Shown here: positions 32,493 to 42,847 of the stretch, one piece after another
How the letters are laid out: each line of letters starts with the position of its first letter
Position numbering within the stretch: position 1 is the stretch's first letter
Assembly (NCBI GenBank): GCA_902651635.1
Contig: CACRSC010000014.1
Span: 394,524 to 458,523, forward strand
Source of the DNA: Mastigamoeba balamuthi
Lineage: Eukaryota > Evosea > Mastigamoebida > Mastigamoebidae
Length of the DNA stretch: 64,000 nt
Direction of reading: 5' to 3'
Translations under genes and position numbers: made by a program
Notes under the pieces: model-generated
The model's input: only the letters and a program-made list of their open reading frames with translations
Database searches by the model: none
Told to the model about the DNA's origin: nothing

Positions 32493-32804
32493 ACCCGACA
32501 CGCGCCTGGTGGCCCGATGCTGACGAGTTTGAATATTACGCCTTGTGCATGGCCGAGTGGGGGCTTACCCCACGTCACGCAACAAGAAGACTCTGCTCCA
32601 ATACACCACCACATCTGCGCATTCACAGAGCCTGTTGATGTCTCAAAATGGGCGTTGCCTCTCGTCTGACATTTTATAGGGCACTTCTGCGTGGTGCAAT
32701 CCACACGCAGTCTTCTCTGGGTCTATCGTTGCTTGGCTCCCACATATCTTCCTCAGAACAATTGAAGATCCAGAGAGCTGCCACACCTCTTGCACTCTGA
32801 GCCT
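32493..32804. other. Intergenic, nothing recognised
   Basis: 312 bp between two plus-strand genes; no supported feature. Confidence 0.45.
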
Positions 32805-35345
32805 ATGTCGAGAAGCCCTGACAGCGCGCCCGCCACTGCCCTAAGTGTGTGCGCCCACTCGAAGCTCACGGGCGTTGCCGATGGCACTCCGCAGACGCTG
32901 GAGAAGCTGCGCGCAGCGCTAGGCGATGCGCAACTGGGTCTGCGCCTCACGCAGCTATGGAGTTTCCTGACCCCTGCCATCTTCGCCGTCGTCGAGAGGG
33001 CAGCCAAGGGGGACATCAGCAAGGAATACGCTGCCGCAGTCTTGGTTTGTTTTCCCATGTTGAATCCCATTTTTGTCACTCCGAAATCTCACGCATGTCC
33101 TGGGACAAGAGGACACTGGAGGAGGAAGAAAAAAAGCAGGAGGCGAGGAAGGAGGTGATGAGGATGGAGAGGAACGCAGTGCAGAGAGAGGTTGTGGAGC
33201 GTGTGGTCAAGGGCCACGCCAGAGCCGCGGAGCTCGAAATGACACTGCTTCTGATGAGCGACAGCGAGGTGCTAGGACTCCAGAACATCAGTGATGAGGC
33301 CCTCCGACTCTTCCTTGTGAAGGCATCCCTGTCTCAAGGCGCGTGTAGGTGGGGTGCCCACACGCTCTGAGGGGTCCTTTTGATTCCAGAGACCTTTAAA
33401 AACAACTTACCCATGCCATCTCTCTCTTCATGTCCTCGTGCAGCCGCCGCCTCGGGCTCGGTTCTCACACGCGAAGGCACGTGCCTCCCACTTGATATCA
33501 CTAGTGCAACCATTAATGCGGTGGTTCCTTTTATGCAGTGCCGGAGAGTGTACGGTTGTTCTGGGACCAGCTGCGCTCACTCGAGGTCGTCGACCACGTC
33601 CTGCGTCTCGGCGAGGGAGCACTGTTCCCCTTGCCTCAGCGGGGATCCTCCGCGCTGTACGTGCGCGACACGTACGACGCGCTGATCGCCCGGATCGCGG
33701 AGCAGTACGTGAACGAACCGGGCAGGCCTCGTGGTGCTGCGATGGTGTTCCCAACTATCACTCCCTGGCCGACCAGCATCCTTGTCACGGGCACCCCTGG
33801 CATTGGAAAGACGTTCTTCGCGTTCTACTTTATACACTACCTCGTCACCCACGGCGTCGAGGTGCCTTTCTTCCCTCCTACCCACCTCTCTACTTCCCAT
33901 ATTCAGCCTCGCGCCTGGGCCGCAGACCGTGGTCTTTTGGGCCATGCAGGGAGACATTTACCTGCACCGCAACCTGAAAGACGGCCCCAAGACATCATTT
34001 ATGACAACCGAGGAGTGCCAGCTCTTCCTCCAGCAGTGTCCCCAGAACACTTGGTACATTGTCGACGCGTACGTTTGATGAGTTTGAAGAACGCCTCCCC
34101 TACAAATTCAGCACTGTCTCACACTGTGCCCACCATGTAGCCACCAGCCGATGGGATATAGTGGGCCCACACTCCTAGTGACGTGTCCCAGGAAAGAACT
34201 CTTCAGGAGGTGGCTCATTCACAGCACCGTGTCGTGCATGTCCCTCATCATGCCCCCGTGGTCGGAAAACGAGATCGACGAGTGCCGCAAGAGGATCTTC
34301 AAAGACGTGCCGGAACAGCTGCCACCATGTGCCTTCAATTGGGAGCCGCGCCACAGGCTCCCGCTGAAGCGCACGGAGTTGTTCGGTTGCATTCCTCGTT
34401 ACGTCTTCGGCAACGTGGATATTGTACGCTCGGTGGTGTCTGTGTTCCCGCGAGATAATTGCTCACTTGGCTACCTTACAGGTCAAACAAGGAGTACAGG
34501 AAGTCAGGAGCGCCATCTCAGCTCTGGACGCGGGCACGATGGACAAGCTTGTTGGTGAAATGCGGTGCTACACGGCCCCCGAAGTCAGCCACATGGCCAT
34601 TCACCTGTGTGACGTCGACAACAGTTTCAAATCTGCCGGCGTGTGTTTCGCATCCGAGTTCATCGCACAGGAGGCCTTCTCGCATCTGGTTCGGAATGAG
34701 AAGGACTCACTACTGTCCTTCCTCCGCAGCATGTCACGGCAGTCGTGGTGCGCTGAACTCTGCGGTAAGCTCTTCGAGTCCCTGGCGCATGATGAGCTGT
34801 GTGCCGGTGGTAATTGGCGTTGCCATTTCCTGGAGGAGTCCGAGCAATTTGCGCATGATTCCGACGCAAGCTCGGTCAACGAGGTTATCCTGGAGCTTCC
34901 TCAGATGCGCATGGTCCCGTTCGAATCTCTAGGTGAGCTGCAAGGCAAGCCACTCGAGCGCTGCGTGTATTACAAGCCGCAACAGCGTAGCCTCGCTGCC
35001 GTCGATGCGTTCGCACTGGTACAGTTCGGCGGCATCGACGTCTTGCTTCTCTTTCAGACGACGGTATCGCGGGATAATGAGCTCAAGAAAGTTGTCCTGG
35101 ACGCCCTGGCAAGTCTCTCTCCGAAAGGAACATCGTGCGTCATCGTGTCCGTTGTCCCACCCGACGTGTACGACAGCTGGAAATCGTGCCCCATCACTGT
35201 CGAAGGTGGGGCTGCTGCCAAACCCCTTTCCAACCACCAGCTATACCAGTCGGTTGTGGTGCTCCCTCTTGGTGGAGAGTTCAAGAAGTGTGATGAGCTT
35301 CCCACATTCTCGTGCCCGCCACCCAAGAAGCCACGCACCATCTGA
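32805..35345 (+). CDS. RHS/crinkler-like P-loop NTPase with C-terminal nuclease-like domain
   Basis: Six exons (32805-33044, 33110-33344, 33539-33861, 33926-34068, 34141-34423, 34482-35345) give 695 residues, apparently intact. The N-terminal third is helical and charged ('RTLEEEEKKQEARKEVMRM'). The middle has Walker A 'ILVTGTPGIGKTFFAFY' and Walker B-like 'NTWYIVDA' followed by 'GPTLLVTCPRKELF', the order seen in trypanosome retrotransposon-hot-spot proteins and crinkler-type proteins. The C-terminus has 'DAFALVQFGGIDVLLLFQTT', resembling the restriction-endonuclease-fold end of that class. Described family members are DNA-linked NTPases or effector-like proteins that spread with mobile elements. 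Function here is inference. Codon use looks less GC-extreme than the neighbours, and a foldback element lies 0.4 kb downstream. Confidence 0.72.
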
Positions 35346-35762
35346 ATGTTTTCACTGAGGGCAGGCCTCACCTACGTATGAATCTGTGTAACATGATTCA
35401 TCTCCTCCCTATTTCGAAAGGCCAACTTCCGTAACTGAGCTCCGTACGTGGCTCATCTCATTAATAACTGTGCTGTATTGTATGTATCGGCCAGCCATGG
35501 GGGGGGAGGGACGGCAGTTCCCAGAGATCCGCCGGGCCAGACAGTTTAATGCAAGACAGAGAGACTGAGTGCCTCAGTGCCACCTCAGGGATAGACGCAG
35601 ACGCACTGAGGCATGATTCAAAGTTCACAAGAACCCGTACATCCTCCTGCACGACATCTAGCATGTAGGTTTTCATGGCTAATTTCAGACATGAGGTGCG
35701 GTGGTGAACCAAATAACACAATCCAACCAAAAAACTGAGAGACGACGAATCCAGAAGCTAAG
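35346..35762. other. Intergenic, nothing assigned
   Basis: 417 bp of moderately AT-rich sequence between the RHS/CRN-like stop and the foldback element. A short minus-strand frame (35461-35730) has no recognisable family. Confidence 0.4.
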
Positions 35763-36148
35763 TTTTTTTCAAAAAGTCACTTTGGTTGTGCGAAGTAGCT
35801 ACTAGTTCCAGGGCACCACCAGAGTGGCTCAGAGATTCCGGCTCGATTCCGGTTCATCCAGAGGAAGCAAGTATGCAGCGGTGATCCCCGCGGGTCACTC
35901 CTTATTGGCCCTTATTGGATTCCTGATCTGCAACTGTGACACAGAAGCAGAGGCTGGTATTGGGCCCCTCTGTTTCTGCCATCACAGCTGCAGATCGAGA
36001 GGCTGCACGTGGGAGCCAATAAGGGCCAATAAGGAATGGCCTGTGGGGATCAGGAAAAACTTGGAATCGGACCGCGAGGTGCAGTTTTCAAAAAGTCACT
36101 TAGGTTGTGCGCGCTAGCGCGCACAACCTAAGTGACTTTCTTGAAAAC
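35763..36148. mobile_element. Foldback/MITE-like non-autonomous DNA element
   Basis: About 386 bp that is close to a single long inverted repeat. A terminal segment (35764-35792, 'AAAAAGTCACTTTGGTTGTG') recurs directly at 36084-36111 and inverted at 36121-36148. The right end is a nearly perfect hairpin of 32/33-nt arms (36084-36115 and 36116-36148) with one bulged base. Internally CCTTATTGGCCCTTATTGG (35900) faces its complement at 36016, and further inner segments also pair around a centre near 35955. No coding capacity and no obvious target-site duplication. The superfamily cannot be told. Confidence 0.75.
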
Positions 36149-37215
36149 AGAGATCATTGATGTTTTATCTTTCTTCTTTTCATTTCTTTTTTTAGAAGTA
36201 TTACATTTGTTTTCTTCGATTACTTGTTTTCAAATTACTATATTAAAGGTAATCCTGTGTTGTTTTCCTTTCGCAAACAGTATCGCTACTTAAGTGGTCT
36301 ATCTTTCTATTTATTTGCCTTTCTCTGGGTTTGAGGTGCTGTATTAGCTCTTTTTTGTGTAGATTCTCTAGTGTGACAGTTAATTCAAAAGTCATTGTGA
36401 AGATATTTCTCTTTTTGTCTTACTATTTTCTGATCTGTGCCAGAACCGAACCTTATGTATGTTTCGGATTGGAAAAGTACATAATCATTTCAGTAACAAC
36501 ACCGTCTGCCTTTTTCACGATTAATACATGTGTTTATACTGAAGGATCATTAGTGGGAAATTGTTGTGAATGTGATACAGAATCACAGTGCAGAGAAGCA
36601 TATGATACAAGATGAATTCAAAAACAAGCTACGCATTTATCATAATAGGGCCTGACTGCACCTGGTGTCCAAAACTACAGAGAAACAACTGTAGTCACTC
36701 TTATGTTCTTCGTTCCCTGGAGAAGTTCTGTTGGCGTTTCACAGTACGCAGCTGTCTTTTCTTTCTTTCTTTCTTTCTTTTGTTTTAGGGGAAGGGGATG
36801 ATTGCTTTGTCAAATACGATGCGTTTTTGTGTGGAGAAGAATCTTCAAAAAACCGATAGATGACATGGTACCAGAAGATTGTGATCACATACCAGAAGAG
36901 TTGTTACCTCTCATAAGCCAATGGGCACTTATCCTATGAAGAAGTAGCATGCCACAGGAACTGTATCTCAGGAAATTGTCAATTCAGACCCATACATTCA
37001 GGTTTTTCGATTTTATGGGTTTCGTTGAATTTCAAAATCTCTTATTTGTTTATGTGGTGCTCTACTTCGCCCAGTTCACACATACGATACTGAATGCAAG
37101 TGGAGCACCCTACTTCGGGATGATCATACTCGAGAGTCCGTGGCACTGGATCATCACCACAAATAATGTGCAGACAGGGGGAAAATGCCTTGGCCACCAC
37201 ATGCGTCTGGCAGAA
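36149..37215. other. AT-rich island of foreign composition
   Basis: About 1.07 kb of clearly AT-rich sequence in an otherwise GC-rich window, starting at the foldback element and ending abruptly at the 3' side of the SH3 gene. It contains a (CTTT)n microsatellite at about 36763-36783 and two short frames (36331-36615 and the 5' part of 36949-37260) with no recognised family and several stops in the other frames. It may be a decayed mobile element or other inserted DNA; no transposase signature was identified. Confidence 0.6.
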
Positions 37216-37232
37216 CATGTTGCAATCGTTGT

Positions 37233-38293
37233 CTACATGTGCCTGAGGCGGGCTCTCTCCTGGACAGACAACCTCCTGGGCACAGGCGGGGGCGCGCAGT
37301 CGTCTTTCTTTGGCAGAGGCGGCAAAGGCTTGCTCACCTCCGCGGCACTGCTGTCAGGCACTCGGGGGGCTGCGGGCTCGTCGGGCGACCTCTCATCGCG
37401 TGGCACGTACAGCACCTTCCTCTGGCCCGGCGCGAGCTGGTCGGGATTCTTACCGTACTTATCGTACGCCATAGCACCGCCAGCGACGGTTCCAGCGACC
37501 TCTGAGCTCGTGGGGAGGGCAGAGTGAGACGGTCTGTGGGCACGGATGAACGAGAGACGCACTGACGGTGCTGAGCATCCCCACCCCTGGCAGGGCGCCA
37601 ACCGCACAGAGGCCGCGCTCGGTGTTGCTCAGCTTCTCGCCCGTGATGGCGTCCTCGCCCTCGACAGCTTCGTACGCGTTCTTGACGTTTCCGACGACAG
37701 GAACAAAGTTCAGGCCGACGCTTGCTCCTTTCTGTCCAAAAAGGGTGTTGGCGATGCGAACAAGACGCGGTGGGAATCGCTGTGTGGGAATTAGGACCTT
37801 TGCCATGTCGGAGGCTGACATGCCCTCCTCTTGCTGCTGCTTGTACGTCTCGGACAGCAGCGACGGGTCGATGGCGACGTGGTTCGCGGGGAACCACCCA
37901 CGGGCCCCCAAGCAGCTGCCCATCCACCACCCGCTCGGGTCAACCCTCGACACGCGCACCAGCTGCCCCGCCTTTGGAAAGGAACCCACGCATCAGTTGA
38001 TATCTTCGGTTGATATCTCCGGGAAGGAAGGAATCCTGAAATATCCTGTAGATCTCGAGGTGCAGCGAATAAACTGATGAAAACCCCCTGAGGCCCTTCC
38101 CGGCAGTGCCCACACGTCGCTGCGTGCGCACCTTGAAGCTGAGCTCGGTGGGGCTCTGGGCCACGTGGGTGAAGACAGCGCGCACCAGCTCGCTCTGGCC
38201 CGGCGCGAGCTTCAGCTGCGGGATCAGCGACCGCGCGCTCTGCGCCTCCTTGGAGTTCCCCTCGAGGTTCACGGTCGTGCTAGGGTTGCTCAT
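37233..38293 (-). CDS. SH3 domain protein with a PT-TG (pre-toxin TG)-like domain and Pro-rich tail
   Basis: Three exons (38293-38132, 37971-37563, 37501-37233) give 279 residues. The SH3 domain spans the first intron: 'ELVRAVFTHVAQSPTELSFK' joins 'AGQLVRVSRVDPSGWWMGS' and ends 'ARGWFPANHV', a complete ALYDY-to-NYV pattern (about residues 34-85). After a linker comes 'NFVPVVGNVKNAYEAVEGED' followed by 'AITGEKLSNTERGLCAVGAL', which fits the PT-TG domain known mainly from bacterial polymorphic toxins, between trafficking and toxin modules. No toxin module follows; instead the tail has two class II SH3 ligands, 'LPPLPKK' and 'PPPVPRR'. The protein is probably a cytoplasmic adaptor able to bind itself; that is inference. 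Confidence 0.78.
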
Positions 38294-38578
38294 GGTGGTT
38301 GCTCTGTGGTGCGGTTGTGCGGTACTGGTGTCTGTGGTCCGGCGGTTGAAAAGACGGAAAAGGAGAAAAACTGGGAAGCGAAGAAATCTATTAGATATGA
38401 GAAGATATCCCGATTGACGAATCCCTCTTCCCGGCATTTGGGACTGTTGGAATCCGTAGAGCTCCTTTCCTCTGCTTCAGGCAGGTTCAACATCGCAGCA
38501 AACGAGCAAAAAATGGGTACTTTCAAGTGACCACCCGTGGATCTGTATTGGAGGGCACCAGTTCACGTGAGTGGCTCC

Positions 38579-39317
38579 TCAGTTGAGTGGCTGGTACCCA
38601 CGGCTGGGCTCAATGGGCTCAAGCACACCCCTCACTGACAGGAACACCACTACACCCGCGAGGGCCACTGCCACCAGAGTGAGAATAATCCCCAGGCCGC
38701 CAAACACCAGCACGGCCACCGCCCTGGAGAGGACTGCACTCTCGCGGGAGCCCGGGACCGTGAACTCCCTTGTCCACGATGCGTACGTGTACCCCGCGGC
38801 AGTCTTGGGGTCGTACCAGCACTCGTACTGCTCCCCCATCTTCCTTGTCCCCTGCAGCTCTGCCACGCCCCGCATTTGGAATTGAAAACCATCGTCAAAG
38901 AGCCGTACCTTCAAGAGCTCTCATCGCCTCCTTGTCCGTGTGCAGTCTCACAGAGGCAGTTGATTCGATTTCGACAGAATGCGGCCTGGATGGTGCACTC
39001 GATATTCATCAGATTTTTAACACGAAACCCACAACGGACAGCACGCACAGCTTCTTGCCGTCTCTGGCGGCCAGGGCCACGTCGGTCCAGGCGACGCTGA
39101 CGAAGTCGATGACGGAGACGTCGCTGTGGCTGCCCCACGAGCACGACGTCGCGTTGGACGCCAGCGAGCACGTGGCAGCGGTCCTGCGCAGGGGCCACCA
39201 GAGCCTGTCGTACCTCTCGTAGTACGTCGGGAACACGAAGCCGTAGACCATCAGGCAGGCCCCTGCAGTCGCGAGGACTGCCGCAAGAGTCCCCAGCCGC
39301 ACGCGTTTGTCGAGCAT
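38579..39317 (-). CDS. Two-transmembrane protein, unassigned
   Basis: Two exons, about 39317-39070 and 38900-38579. The start at 39317 (MLDKRVRLG) puts a hydrophobic segment 'TLAAVLATAGACLMVYGFVF' near the N-terminus and a second, 'AVAVLVFGGLGIILTLVAVA', near the C-terminus, with a Cys-containing lumenal or extracellular loop between ('CSLASNATSC', 'QYECWYDPKTAAGYTYASW'). Both ends would be cytosolic. The topology (short N-tail, loop, short C-tail 'PSRGYQPLN') recalls several small eukaryotic membrane protein families, but none was recognised. The exact splice borders are uncertain; a phase-0 join from 'LCVLS' to 'VRLFDDG' is one possibility. Confidence 0.6.
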
Positions 39318-40055
39318 GTGGGAGGAAGTTGTGGTTCTCTGTTCGGGTTGGTGTTTCTGCAAATTTCCTGATGCAATCTCAGCTGGTTAATTGCAGGTGC
39401 TGCTAGATATCTTCATCGCCAGAGCCGGGTTCCTGTATTTTCGAAATGAAATGAAATGTATTCACTAGTACCTGTATTTTTGATGAGTTGACAGAAGACA
39501 CTGCCCATTCATGCCACGAGGACCCGTACCGATATTGTACTGGCCCGCAGCGAGGAGCTCGATAATGCCACCGGAACCTTGGGCAAGCTGATTTTGCAGA
39601 GCCACACAGCCAGGATTCATTCGCAAGAATGCTGAGTCTGGACGGCCCGCCCATTGAAGGGCATCATTCTCGAGTACTGGAACGTCATCTGGGCCTATGA
39701 AGAAGCTGCACCCCGAAAATCAGAAATTCCCTCAACCGAGATCGGTTCTCCCATCGCCAACCTTGGAACTGCCTTAACAGCCAAACAGCACATTGGCCGA
39801 CAATACCTCCTCCGAAGGGTGGTTTGTTTAGAAAGCCGCCATCCTTTTCTCGTTTTATGAAAGGAACAATTTCGGGAGGAAAAGCAGTGGACATTGTCCG
39901 CACGAGTGAGTCACCTGTGATAGAGCAGTTGATATAGCAGCGAGATATCCTTTCCCGCGAAGCTATTGATGTGGCGATTACGCATGTACTGTGCGGTGAA
40001 TACCCTCCCCCTCAATTGTTAAAATACCGGTGCTCAACACTACAACAATCAGAAC
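39318..40055. promoter_or_regulatory. Divergent spacer, two-TM gene (-) / ABCF3-like (+)
   Basis: 738 bp between divergent starts, less GC-rich than average, with GATATC at about 39407 and 39946. One short plus-strand frame (39654-39860) was seen and not supported. No RNA gene recognised. Confidence 0.35.
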
Positions 40056-42546
40056 ATGGCGGTCAAGAACGCGCTGCTAGAGGGTCTCGGCGACATGCGC
40101 GCCAAGGTCATCGGCGACGAGATAATCGACTACATCGTCAGTGCTGTCGAGTCGGACAACAGTCCGGCTGAAGACCTCTGCGATCTCTGCACCCCCTTCC
40201 TCATCGCCGACGGTGACCTCCCAGGGCTTATAACTCGGGTCCTGACGCACTGCGCTGTGCTGTAGGCTGCATGGGGACACGCGAGGAGGTCCTAGAGCTG
40301 TGCGAGAAGCTAGCGGAGGTCAAGAACCCCGGCAAAGTCAAGCCTCGGGGTACCACCCCGCAGAAGCTTGCCAGGCCCGTGACAATGACGCCCTGCAACA
40401 CCAGGGAAGACTGGGCTGTCTATCTCGCCAAGTCGGAGAGGGTGCGCGTCCTCTTCAGTCCTTCGGAGTACCCGCAGGATCTCCTCTCGCTGCTAGTCCC
40501 ACTTGATTGTTCTGCTCTCTTTCTCAGCGCAACCTCACTTGATTGCTCTCCCTCTGCGTTGGGCGCGAGGCAGCCGACGATTGTCGATAAGAGGGCCCTG
40601 GACAAGGCGGAGGAGAAGAAGCAGGAGCGTATCGAGAAGAAGGCTGCCCGCGAGGCCCTCAAGCAGGAGCGCCAGGTAGCCACAAGCTCCCCCTCTTTCT
40701 TCACTTGTGCTTCAATTGTCCTTTTTTTTGCGGTACCAAAGAAAGTGCATGCGTGTGCAGAGGCAAAAGGAAGGAATGACTGGGCTATCACCCAGCCCGC
40801 CTGGGCAGATGGGCGGCGGTGGTGGCTGCGAGGGAGACGACGGCACGGGCATGTCGCGCGACATCTGCGCCGAGAACATCTGCCTTTCGTACGGCAAGAA
40901 CGTGCTGCTCGAGAACGCGAAGCTCACGGTGGCGCACGGGCGCCGCTACGGTCTCGTGGGCCGCAACGGCTGCGGCAAGTCGACGCTGCTACGGCACATC
41001 GCCAAGCGTGAGGTCGTGTTCTCGTCCAGGATCTCGGTGCTGCACGTCGAGCAGGAGGTCGCGGGCGACGACATGACCGCGCTGGACGCAGTGGTCTCGG
41101 CTGATGTCGAGCGGGCCTCACTGCTCGCTGAGGAGCAGCGGCTCGTCGACACTGGAGCGAGCGCCGACGAGGGGTCGAGGCTGCAGGCGATATACAGGCG
41201 CCTCAGCGACATCGACGCGGACGGGGCAGAGGGCCGGGCGTCCGCGATCCTCACTGGCCTGTCGTTCACCGAGGAGATGAAGAAGATGCCGACAAAGACG
41301 TTCAGTGGAGGCTGGAGGATGAGGATCGCACTTGCTCGCGCGCTGTTCTTCAGCCCGGACCTCCTGTTGCTGGACGAGCCGACGAACCATCTCGACTTCC
41401 ACGCGATCACCTGGCTAGAGCGCTTCTTGACCCAGTGGAAGAAGACTCTGGTTATCGTCAGCCACCAGCGCGACTTCCTCAACAGTGTGGCCACCGACAT
41501 CATCCACCTCCTCAACCACCAGCTCAGCTACTACAAGGGCAACTACGATACCTTTGAGCGTGTGGCCGGCGAGCGCAACCGCGCCAAGAAGAGCGAGTAC
41601 GAGGCGCAGCAGTTGCAGAGAGCCCACGTGCAGAGGTTCATCGACAGGTTCCGCTACAAAGCCGGCCGGGCGTCTCTCGTACAGAGCCGCATCAAGATGA
41701 TGCAGAAGATCGACGCCGTCAGCGTCGCCACCGAGGAGTGCACCGTCGCGCTGCCCTTCCCGGACCCCGACCCCATCCCTCCGCCCGTCATGCAGTTCGT
41801 CGACGTGTCGTTCGGATTCACGCCCGAAAAGACTCTCTTCCGGCACCTGTCGCTATCGTTCGACCTTGACAGTCGTGTGGCCCTCGTGGGTCCAAACGGC
41901 TGCGGCAAGACCACGTTCCTCAAGCTTCTGGTCGGCGAGCTCGAGCCCTCATGCGGCCACGTCATTCGCAACGGCAAGGCGCGCTATGCGCTGTTCTCGC
42001 AGCACGCTGTCAACCAGCTCGATCCGGACATGTCGGCCGTCGAGTACCTCAAGACTGTGTTCCCCTCCGAGGCCCCGGCAGACCTCCGGTCGCAGTGAGT
42101 CACGCCCGAGTTGGGACACTCCACAGCTGTGCGCTGACTCTGGACTTCACCCTCACAGTCTCGGGAAGTACGGCATCACCGGAGACACTGCGTTGCAAAC
42201 GATGCGCACGCTGTCGGGTGGTCAGAAGAGCCGCGTCGTCTTCGCCCTCCTCGCGCATCGCCATCCCCACGTCCTGCTACTCGATGAGCCTTCCAACCAC
42301 CTCGACATCGAGACAATTGATGGGTGAGTCCTCCCTCCCCAGCCTGCGGGTCTAAAGGTCGCTGTCTGCAGTCTAGCGCAGTCGCTGATGGCGTTCCAGG
42401 GAGGAGTCCTGCTGGTCAGTCACGACCAGAGGCTCATCTCCATGGTATGCGATGAGACGTGGCACTTCCATGACGACACGGTCTCCCGGTGGGATGGTGA
42501 CATCGTGTCGTACAAGCGCTACCTCCAACAGTCCTTCCACACGTAA
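40056..42546 (+). CDS. ABC-F family ATPase, ABCF3/GCN20-like
   Basis: Soluble twin-ATPase protein of translation; the yeast relative GCN20 acts with GCN1 in amino-acid-starvation signalling. Exons 40056-40212, 40266-40675, 40761-42094, 42159-42323 and 42372-42546. Both cassettes are complete: Walker A 'GRNGCGKST' and 'GPNGCGKTT', signatures 'FSGGWRMR' and 'LSGGQKSR', Walker B '[12 protein letters not shown]' and '[12 protein letters not shown]', and the ABCF linker '[20 protein letters not shown]'. No transmembrane segments. The N-terminal arm '[12 protein letters not shown]' fits ABCF3. Without further splicing the protein is 746 residues; a candidate in-frame intron at 40442-40573 (GTGCGC...CAG) would give 702, close to the usual 709, and would remove a Ser/Leu-rich stretch. 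Confidence 0.92.
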
Positions 42547-42847
42547 ACACCAACGCTCAATGGTGGCCTCGTTCATACGGAATCAAAACAATGGAGTTGG
42601 TTGGCACACTCAATCGGAAAATTCACTGCGAGCCTGGTTTGGTTCATAGTCGCATACATGCCACTCGGTCTAGATTGCCCATACGAGAGTGAGTGTGTAA
42701 GCAAATGTATCTATTAATCTGGTATTCAGGAGAGAACTCAATCAATCGGAGCTCATTAGCTTACGGTCTGTTGGTTTAGAAGTGCCTTCTTACTTTATTG
42801 AAAGACGAAATCAACCACTCTGTTGCCCGAAGCATCGTTCTGATGCC
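42547..42847. other. Convergent intergenic spacer
   Basis: 301 bp between the 3' ends of the ABCF3-like and ankyrin-like genes; relatively AT-rich, as expected for 3' flanks. No feature is supported. Confidence 0.45.

Noticed and set aside
36149-37215. piggyBac- or mariner-like transposase in the AT-rich island
   Set aside because: Only isolated weak resemblances; no catalytic triad or terminal repeats attributable to it.
40442-40527. 86-nt intron in the ABCF3-like gene ending at the first CAG
   Set aside because: It breaks the frame and leads to an early stop; a 132-nt version ending at 40573 is in frame and preferred.
40056-42546. Membrane ABC transporter
   Set aside because: No transmembrane segments and an ABC-F linker, so it is a soluble translation factor.
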